This document shows positions 58,594 to 64,000 of a stretch of DNA of 64,000 bases, one piece after another; position 1 is the stretch's first letter; each line of letters starts with the position of its first letter. The position numbers were made by a program, and so were the translations under genes. The notes beneath the pieces were generated by a model, which searched no databases, was not told where the DNA came from, and saw only the letters and a list, made by a program, of their open reading frames with translations. This DNA comes from JAHBVY01 sp964415255 (GTDB lineage Bacteria; Myxococcota_A; Polyangia; Polyangiales; Polyangiaceae): assembly GCA_964415255.1 (NCBI GenBank), contig CAYQAC010000005.1, positions 13,529 to 77,528 on the forward strand. The letters run 5' to 3'.

Positions 58594-61500
58594 CAACCGG
58601 CCGTGTCCCGGTACGTGACCTCTCCTACCTCGCCGCCCGCTTGAGCTACCGCCTCAGCGTAGCCAGCGGCGTCGAGTGGTTCGTAAGTGTGACGTACTGA
58701 ATCATACCAGTACACCTGCTCGGTGGAGTGCACGCGGATCCCCGCCTCCACGAGCGGCTGCTTGATGGGGCGGAACCCGTCGGTCATCGCGATCTGCGCG
58801 CGGAGCCGGATGAAGCGAGGCCGCGCGTTGTCCGGTAGACCGCGCTCCACCACCTCAGCGAACACCTCCGGCTCGAAGCGCGCCCCCGCCTTGAGCACCA
58901 CCGCCGCGACGGGCATCTGGAGCTCGGTGCCAGGCAGCGGCAGACCATAGGCGGCGGCGAGGCGGATCTCGCCGAGCTCATAGAGGGTGTCCTCCACCCA
59001 GGTGGTCGCCACTTCGCCCGAGCGCGTGCGGATCATGTCAGCCGCGCGATCCACGTACCAGGTGTCGCCGTCTACGTCGCGTCGCGCGATGTCACCCGTC
59101 ACGAACCACAGGTCTCCGGCGGCGAAGCCGCCGCGGATGATGCGCTGCGCGGTCTCTCGATCGGGAGTGAAGCCCGCCATCATCGCCGAGGCATGGCTCC
59201 CGTCCATCTTCGAGATCATCATCCCCGCCTCATCATCCTTCGCGCGGATGAGCCAACCCTTGCGATCTTTCATCAGCTCACGCTGCTCAAAGTCGTAGCG
59301 GACGATCGCCATCTCCGTGGCGCCGGGCAGCGGGCGCCCGAGCGCCCCCACCTTCTTACCTGAGGCGTTGGCGAGCACCGCGTTGCCCTCGTTGGAGGCG
59401 TAGAACTCAAGCACGCCCACACCGAAGCGATCGCGCAGCCGGAGCCACACGTCCTTGCGCATGCCGCTGCCCGCGAACAGCCGAAGCGGCGTCTTGTGCT
59501 CCGAGGGCGCGACCGGGGCGTCCACCAGCTCACGGCACATTTCCCCAGCGTAAAAGACCACGGTCGCCCCGTAGCGGCGCACCTCTTTCCACAGCTGGTC
59601 AGGCGAGAAGTGGCTCGCCAGGGCCAGGCGCGAGCCCCCCACGAGCCCCGCGCCAACGCTCACCAAGATCCCTGACTGGTGGTGCAGCGGCAGGCAGCAA
59701 TAGACCGTGTCCTTCCCCGTCAAGGTGCAGGCACCGGCGGCGCCGTAAGCGGAGAAGGCCCAGCGCCGGTTGGTGATCCGAGCGGCGCGGGGCTTGGAGT
59801 AGCGCCCAGCGGTGAAGATCACCATCGCGAGATCCCCCGCGCGGCCTGGGTCTTCCACGTACCAGGCGGGGAGCTCGACCTGATGCGGATCGATCTGTTC
59901 CATGTCGATCACGCCTGGCGCCTCGCCGACTCGCCCCAGCGCGCCGCTCCTCACGCGGCCGCCGCCCCCCAACACCAGCACCTCGCCCGCGAACGCCTCG
60001 CGGCCGAGCGCCGCGTGCCCTGGATCGGTCACCAAGTGCTGCGCCTCCCCCGCCGCCAGCGCGCGCGTCAAGCTGATGCGGCTGGCGCGTGGATCGAGCA
60101 GGACGCTGATGGCGCCGATGCGGTTCAACGCGGCCACCAAGCAGAGGTAGCTCGGCCGCCCCTCCATCAGCACCCCCACCCGCGTGCCCCGGCGCACACC
60201 GCAGGCAATCAAGCCGCGCACCACGTAGTTCACCCGCCGATCGGCGTCGCCATAGGTGAAGGCGCGCCCGCGGTAGAGGAAGAAGGTTTGCTCTGGGATC
60301 TCCCGCGCCTGCCGCGCCAGCACATAGGACATGCTGATCTGCGTGTCTGGGTTGATGCGCCGGAGCTCGCTTAACCGCGGCAACTGGAAGCGCAGGTTGT
60401 CCACCGCCTCCGCCGCGTCCTCAACGACGTGCCCCAGCTTTTTCCATATGGATAATAGTGAGCTGGAGACGGTGTCGACGAACAGATCGATGTCGACGTC
60501 GAGGTCGAAGGCGCTCACCTCGTCGTCCTCATCGTACGCCGCGGGCGCATCAGAGGCGGCGTCGCGGAGCAGCGCGGGGCGGGGGCCCTGCGCCTCTCGC
60601 CAGTTGAGCCACTCGACCACGCTCGGCCAGGTCTGCCCTAGCGAGGTGGAGCCGACCACCAGCCCAAAGTGCCCCGCGCGCAACGCAATCTCGTGCACGT
60701 CGGCGCTCGGCGCCGCGGCGCGGATCGCGCGGACGCTGGGCGGACGGGCGATGTCGTCGCGCTCGCCGACGAACACCAGCACGGGGCAGCGAATGTCAGC
60801 CAAAGTGACAGTGCGGCCATCGATGACGAAGCCGCCGGACGCCAGCCGGTTGTGCACGATGAACTCATCGATGAATTTCCGCAGCGCTGGCCCAGGCCAG
60901 GCCACGAAGCCCTCCCCACCAAGGAAGCGGCGCCGGCTCTCGCGCTTCTCGAGCGCCTGACGGTCATGGAGCTTGCGGACAAAATCGATCAGCTGCTGCG
61001 CCTCCTTGACCGGGGTGAGCAGCTTGAAGCCGGTGCTGGTCAGGAGGCCTGGCAAACCCTCCATGCGCGCGAGGGGGAACTCCACCAGCCCGCGGGCCAC
61101 GTCGATCACGCGGCCCGCGACCTCGCTCGACAACGTGGGCAAGTTAGCGTGGATATCGACCGGGCTCCCGAAGGTGATGACCGACCCAAGGTGCGCGGAG
61201 GCGAGGTAGGCCGCCGCCTGATAGGCGAACATGCCCCCTTGAGAGTAACCCGCGAGGTGCACCTCGTGGCCGGTGTGCTCAGCGACCCAGCGCACGGCCT
61301 TCGCGACGGCACGCACGTGGTCATCGAGCGTGCGCTCCATGCCGCCCTCCTCACGCTCCGGCGCGCCGAAGTCCACCACCCAGACATCCACCCCCGCCTC
61401 CGTGAGGTGCCGCACCGCGCTCAGCTCCGGCGACACGTCATAGATCTCGGCGGTCAACATCAGCGGCGGCACCAGCAGCAACGCGGGCGCGCTGGGGAGC

Positions 61501-61727
61501 GCGCGCGACGCGCCGACTGCGCTGTCTGCGCTGTCTGAGCCGTCTGCGCTCGCGCCGGCGCCGTAGCGGCGGAGCTTGAACACGCGCTCTCGGTAGAGCA
61601 CGTGATACGGCTCCCCCTCTCGCGTGCTCAGCCTGCCTAGGCGCAGCACCTCCATCGCGTTCTGCGCGCCCATGCTCAAGCGCCGCGCGGCGCCTACCGG
61701 TCGCCTCTTTCGTTTGCTGCTCGCCAT
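58593..61727 (-). CDS. Alpha/beta hydrolase (PHA-synthase-like) fused to acyl-CoA synthetase-like domain
   Basis: 1044 residues. Residues about 80-380 are an alpha/beta hydrolase of the PhaC/PHA-synthase-like group: L-L-L-V-P-P-L-M, G-Y-S162-Q-G-G nucleophile, D near 320 (V-G-E-R-D-D) and H near 351 (A-G-H-F-G). The nucleophile is Ser, not the Cys of PHA synthases. Residues about 480-1020 are an AMP-forming synthetase: the P-loop position reads F-T-A-G-R-Y-S-K-P-R (degenerate for T-S-G-T-T-G), F-Y-A-S-N-E-G, V-T-G-D-I-A-R-R-D, Y-V-D-R-A-A-D-M-I and a late Lys in R-P-I-K-Q-P. Similar two-domain proteins occur in mycobacteria and myxobacteria. Likely acts on fatty acyl groups. UbiA is its coupled partner. 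Confidence 0.88.
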   Translation of the reverse strand: MASSKRKRRPVGAARRLSMGAQNAMEVLRLGRLSTREGEPYHVLYRERVFKLRRYGAGASADGSDSADSAVGASRALPSAPALLLVPPLMLTAEIYDVSPELSAVRHLTEAGVDVWVVDFGAPEREEGGMERTLDDHVRAVAKAVRWVAEHTGHEVHLAGYSQGGMFAYQAAAYLASAHLGSVITFGSPVDIHANLPTLSSEVAGRVIDVARGLVEFPLARMEGLPGLLTSTGFKLLTPVKEAQQLIDFVRKLHDRQALEKRESRRRFLGGEGFVAWPGPALRKFIDEFIVHNRLASGGFVIDGRTVTLADIRCPVLVFVGERDDIARPPSVRAIRAAAPSADVHEIALRAGHFGLVVGSTSLGQTWPSVVEWLNWREAQGPRPALLRDAASDAPAAYDEDDEVSAFDLDVDIDLFVDTVSSSLLSIWKKLGHVVEDAAEAVDNLRFQLPRLSELRRINPDTQISMSYVLARQAREIPEQTFFLYRGRAFTYGDADRRVNYVVRGLIACGVRRGTRVGVLMEGRPSYLCLVAALNRIGAISVLLDPRASRISLTRALAAGEAQHLVTDPGHAALGREAFAGEVLVLGGGGRVRSGALGRVGEAPGVIDMEQIDPHQVELPAWYVEDPGRAGDLAMVIFTAGRYSKPRAARITNRRWAFSAYGAAGACTLTGKDTVYCCLPLHHQSGILVSVGAGLVGGSRLALASHFSPDQLWKEVRRYGATVVFYAGEMCRELVDAPVAPSEHKTPLRLFAGSGMRKDVWLRLRDRFGVGVLEFYASNEGNAVLANASGKKVGALGRPLPGATEMAIVRYDFEQRELMKDRKGWLIRAKDDEAGMMISKMDGSHASAMMAGFTPDRETAQRIIRGGFAAGDLWFVTGDIARRDVDGDTWYVDRAADMIRTRSGEVATTWVEDTLYELGEIRLAAAYGLPLPGTELQMPVAAVVLKAGARFEPEVFAEVVERGLPDNARPRFIRLRAQIAMTDGFRPIKQPLVEAGIRVHSTEQVYWYDSVRHTYEPLDAAGYAEAVAQAGGEVGEVTYRDTAG

Positions 61728-61850
61728 CCGCTCCTCGCTCCGCGCGCCTCGCGCGCTCGCCCCTGCTCTCCTCGCCTGCCAGCGCCCGCGCCATCTGGCG
61801 ACCCGTGGCGCAACGCAGGCGCCGGCCCGCTGCTCGCTCGCTGAAGCGCG

Positions 61851-62027
61851 CTACCTCCGGCCGGTGAAGCCCATCATTTGCTGCACCACGGCCTCGCTCG
61901 CCTCCTCAATCTCGGCTGACTGGGCGAGCTCCTCCGCGCACTCCTCACAGAGCCGCTTGGTGCGCCCGCCCTGCTTCACTGAAGTCAGCTCATCTGCCTC
62001 TTCCCCGCACGCGCTGCATTTCGCCAT
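61851..62027 (-). CDS. Small treble-clef zinc-ribbon protein
   Basis: 58 residues, preceded by a strong GGAGGAGG. Four Cys: C4-S-A-C7 and C27-E-E-C30, a zinc ribbon of the McsA/UvrB-linker type (L-C-E-E-C-A-E-E-L), then an acidic helix and a short tail M-M-G-F-T-G-R-R. Very short but well supported by the ribosome site, the codon pattern and the cysteines. Could be an adaptor for a Clp or kinase complex, or an RNA-binding ribbon. Function unknown. Confidence 0.8.
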   Translation of the reverse strand: MAKCSACGEEADELTSVKQGGRTKRLCEECAEELAQSAEIEEASEAVVQQMMGFTGRR

Positions 62028-62314
62028 CTCGCCTCCTCCTGTCGCTGCGCTCCAGCGCCGACGCTCGAACCATACCTGAGAGCGCCGCGATAGGCCTCAG
62101 GCGCCGCTTGAGAGCGACCCGCCCAGCGCTAGCACCTGGGCCACCCGGCGACTCGCCAAACCCCCAGCCCTACGAGCGACCTCGCAGGTGGTTGGGGGCC
62201 AGCTCCTCGCTCCTCATGGCGAACCGTAGCGCGCTTCGCGGCCTGCTCCACCAATTCTGGCCACTTGGACGGTTTATGCTAGCGTGAGCGCTCAGCTGAC
62301 AGAGGAGGCGCGCA

Positions 62315-63382
62315 ATGGGACTCTTCAAACGGGGCCGCACCAAGCTCACCTACGGCATGTTCGATCTCGCGCGGGACGCGGCCGAGGCCAAGCGCCTGCA
62401 CACCTGCGAGCGCATCTACCACAAGGGGCAGGTGCTGGCCTGGGACGGTAAGGAGCTGTTACCGGAGCTGCTCGCGAAGCACGGCGGGGTCCACGTGGCG
62501 CCGGACAAGCAAGACGCGCTCAGGCGGGTGTTCGCCATCATCCTGTGGGGTGAGCTTGCCGCGTGGAAAATATCGGCGCAGCTGGCGGACGGCCTGGTGC
62601 CGCTCGAGGCGAAGATGGCGGCCACCAGCCAGGCCTTCGACGAGGCGCGCCACTTCTACACCATGTACGATTACCTGACGGAGCTCGGCTACGTCCCTGA
62701 GCGGCTCGACCCCGCGCCGGAGGCGCTGCTCAACCACGTGCTGGAGACGGACAACCTCGCCGCCAAGCTGCTCGGGATGCAGCTCTTGATTGAGACCATC
62801 GCGCTCGCCATCTTTCAGGAGGTGCGCGAGGCCAACGTGGACCCCGTGCTGAGCGAGCTGATGAGGTACTTCGAGCGCGATGAAGCGCGGCACGTGGCGC
62901 TCGGCGTGCAGTACCTGCCCTCCTTGTTCCGCGACATGAGCCGCGCCGATCTGCTCAAGCTGAGCCTGTTTCAAGCCAAGCTCGTCAGCTACGCGCTGTG
63001 GGAGAACAAGGTACTTGAGCCTGACTTTAAGCGGCTGGGCATCGACCCGCGGCGGATCTTGGATCGCGCACGCGCCAAGCAGATGGCCGCAGTGCGTGAG
63101 GCCTGGGGCAGCCTAGGCTGGGATGTGGATTCACAGCGCGGCGTGGTGATGCCGCTGATCGGCGCCACGGTGGAGCTGATGTTCCCCACGGAGAGCACCC
63201 GCGGGAGCCGCCGAGCGCGCCTGGGCGCCGCTTGGGACGCGCTGACGAAGCCGCTCACGACAGACCCAAGCGCGTTAGAGGTCCACGCCAGGCACCGTAT
63301 CCGCACCGCGCGTGGCGAGGTGGTGGGCACCGATGGCGAGGAGCCAGGCGCAGGCACCGCGTCCGCGGCGCCACCCAGCTGA
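62315..63382 (+). CDS. Ferritin-like diiron protein
   Basis: 355 residues; ATG preceded by GAGGAGG. The core is helical, with two E-x-x-H motifs (F-D-E-A-R-H near residue 110 and R-D-E-A-R-H near 190) and further Glu (L-W-G-E-L, L-I-E-T) that can bind two irons, as in ferritin-like oxidases such as AurF or ribonucleotide reductase beta. The C-terminal 100 residues are less conserved and end in a disordered tail. Likely an oxygen-activating oxidase or oxygenase; substrate unknown. Confidence 0.85.
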   Translation: MGLFKRGRTKLTYGMFDLARDAAEAKRLHTCERIYHKGQVLAWDGKELLPELLAKHGGVHVAPDKQDALRRVFAIILWGELAAWKISAQLADGLVPLEAKMAATSQAFDEARHFYTMYDYLTELGYVPERLDPAPEALLNHVLETDNLAAKLLGMQLLIETIALAIFQEVREANVDPVLSELMRYFERDEARHVALGVQYLPSLFRDMSRADLLKLSLFQAKLVSYALWENKVLEPDFKRLGIDPRRILDRARAKQMAAVREAWGSLGWDVDSQRGVVMPLIGATVELMFPTESTRGSRRARLGAAWDALTKPLTTDPSALEVHARHRIRTARGEVVGTDGEEPGAGTASAAPPS

Positions 63383-63575
63383 ACCACCCACGCGTCCTGC
63401 CCCTGTTTGAGGCCATCCGGCACGTCGCAGGGCTCGCCTGAGGCGCGCGAATGTGCCGTCTGTGGATCTCGGCGCCGTGATGGCGAGCCACCGCTCAAAG
63501 GCTGATGAGCTCATTTGAGGGGGGAGAGCCGCTAACCCGGTCGCAGCTCTGAAGGTCGTGCTAGCCTGGGCGCCT

Positions 63576-64000
63576 ATGCCCGCGCTCGCGGATCACACCT
63601 GCGTCGTCACCGGCGCCAACACCGGCATCGGCCTGGCCACCGCCAAGGAGCTCGCGGCGCTCGGCGCCCACGTGGTCTTGGCCTGCCGCAGCCGCCCCAA
63701 GACCGAGGCCGCGATGGCTGAAATCCGCGCGGCAACTCCCGAGGCGCAGCTCTCCTTCTTGGAGCTCGATCTCGCGGAGCTGAGCGCCGTGCGGCGCGCC
63801 GCGGAGGAGCTGCTGCGCGAGCACTCAAGCGTGGATCTCCTCATCAACAACGCGGGCCTGGCGGGCCAACGCGGGCAAACGAAGGACGGCTTTGAGCTGG
63901 CCTTCGGCGTGAACCACCTGGGGCACTACCTGTTCACGCGGCTCGTGCTGGAGACGTGCACGATGCGCGGCGCGGGGCTCGCGGCCACCACCTCCAGCAC
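63576..64000 (+). CDS. Short-chain dehydrogenase, 3' end outside window
   Basis: 142 codons visible from the ATG at 63576, running off the right edge. Classical SDR features: T-G-A-N-T-G-I-G nucleotide loop at residues 13-20, L-D-L-A-E-L near 65, N-N-A-G-L at about 91-95, and N-H-L-G-H-Y near 115, as in retinol-dehydrogenase-like/WW-domain oxidoreductases. The catalytic Tyr-Lys lies beyond the window. Probably an NADP-dependent lipid or retinoid-type dehydrogenase. Confidence 0.88.
   Translation, partial: MPALADHTCVVTGANTGIGLATAKELAALGAHVVLACRSRPKTEAAMAEIRAATPEAQLSFLELDLAELSAVRRAAEELLREHSSVDLLINNAGLAGQRGQTKDGFELAFGVNHLGHYLFTRLVLETCTMRGAGLAATTSS

Overview
This 64 kb window is high-GC, gene-dense chromosomal DNA. 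The gene content suggests a bacterium of the Myxococcota (former Deltaproteobacteria): a membrane Ser/Thr kinase with a C-terminal PEGA-like domain, a Pro-rich PEGA protein, lipoproteins carrying kinesin-light-chain-type TPRs, DUF1566/Cys-rich lipoproteins, Sel1-repeat and HEAT-repeat proteins, PspA, and many GTG starts with 1-4 nt overlaps. No rRNA, complete tRNA, CRISPR array, insertion sequence or prophage was seen. The taxonomic placement is an inference from gene content only.

Layout. 1-8.6 kb: an exported repeat protein (cut by the left edge), a Ser/Thr kinase, pyruvate kinase, diaminopimelate decarboxylase and an XPB-N-like DNA-binding protein. 8.6-17.9 kb: a long intergenic stretch, then four tandem paralogous lipoproteins (one short, three with TPRs), an HD phosphohydrolase and a small exported protein. 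18-25.5 kb: a DUF1566 lipoprotein, a COG3146-type acetyltransferase fusion with a cardiolipin synthase, an M48-like lipoprotein protease and an orphan FlhB/SctU protein. 25.5-32 kb: a PspA plus degenerate cyclase/STAND-ATPase pair, then lpd and an E1-alpha dehydrogenase gene. 32-35.3 kb: an accessory patch with a YhcG (DUF1016) remnant, a Phd-PIN toxin-antitoxin pair and two tandem zinc-ribbon membrane proteins. 35.3-48.2 kb: a HEAT protein, a lipoprotein-oligopeptide permease operon, a YfhL-type ferredoxin, lipoproteins, a cNMP-binding/nucleoside-kinase fusion coupled to a zinc-ribbon SDR, and a PEGA protein. 49-55 kb: a metal-homeostasis group (Fur, CDF exporter, ArsR), a protein with two PARP-like zinc fingers, a TerB-like protein, a redoxin lipoprotein and a metallophosphoesterase. 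55-64 kb: an Asp-rich Sel1 protein, UbiA coupled to a hydrolase/acyl-CoA-synthetase fusion, a tiny zinc-ribbon protein, a ferritin-like diiron protein and an SDR cut by the right edge.

Two genome-structure signals run across the window. First, a short G-run repeat (core GGGGGTTNGACGGCACCGC, often preceded by a T-run) occurs at least twelve times, mostly between genes, and three copies lie inside reading frames. Second, several gene ends carry tandem duplications that include the stop codon: the dppB/dppC junction (32 bp x3), the end of the PDZ lipoprotein gene (58 bp x3) and the end of the metallophosphoesterase gene (55 bp x2). The most interesting protein systems are the kinase-less TPR sensor lipoproteins, the PspA-pseudocyclase pair, the cNMP-regulated nucleoside-kinase fusion and the PARP-finger/TerB patch.
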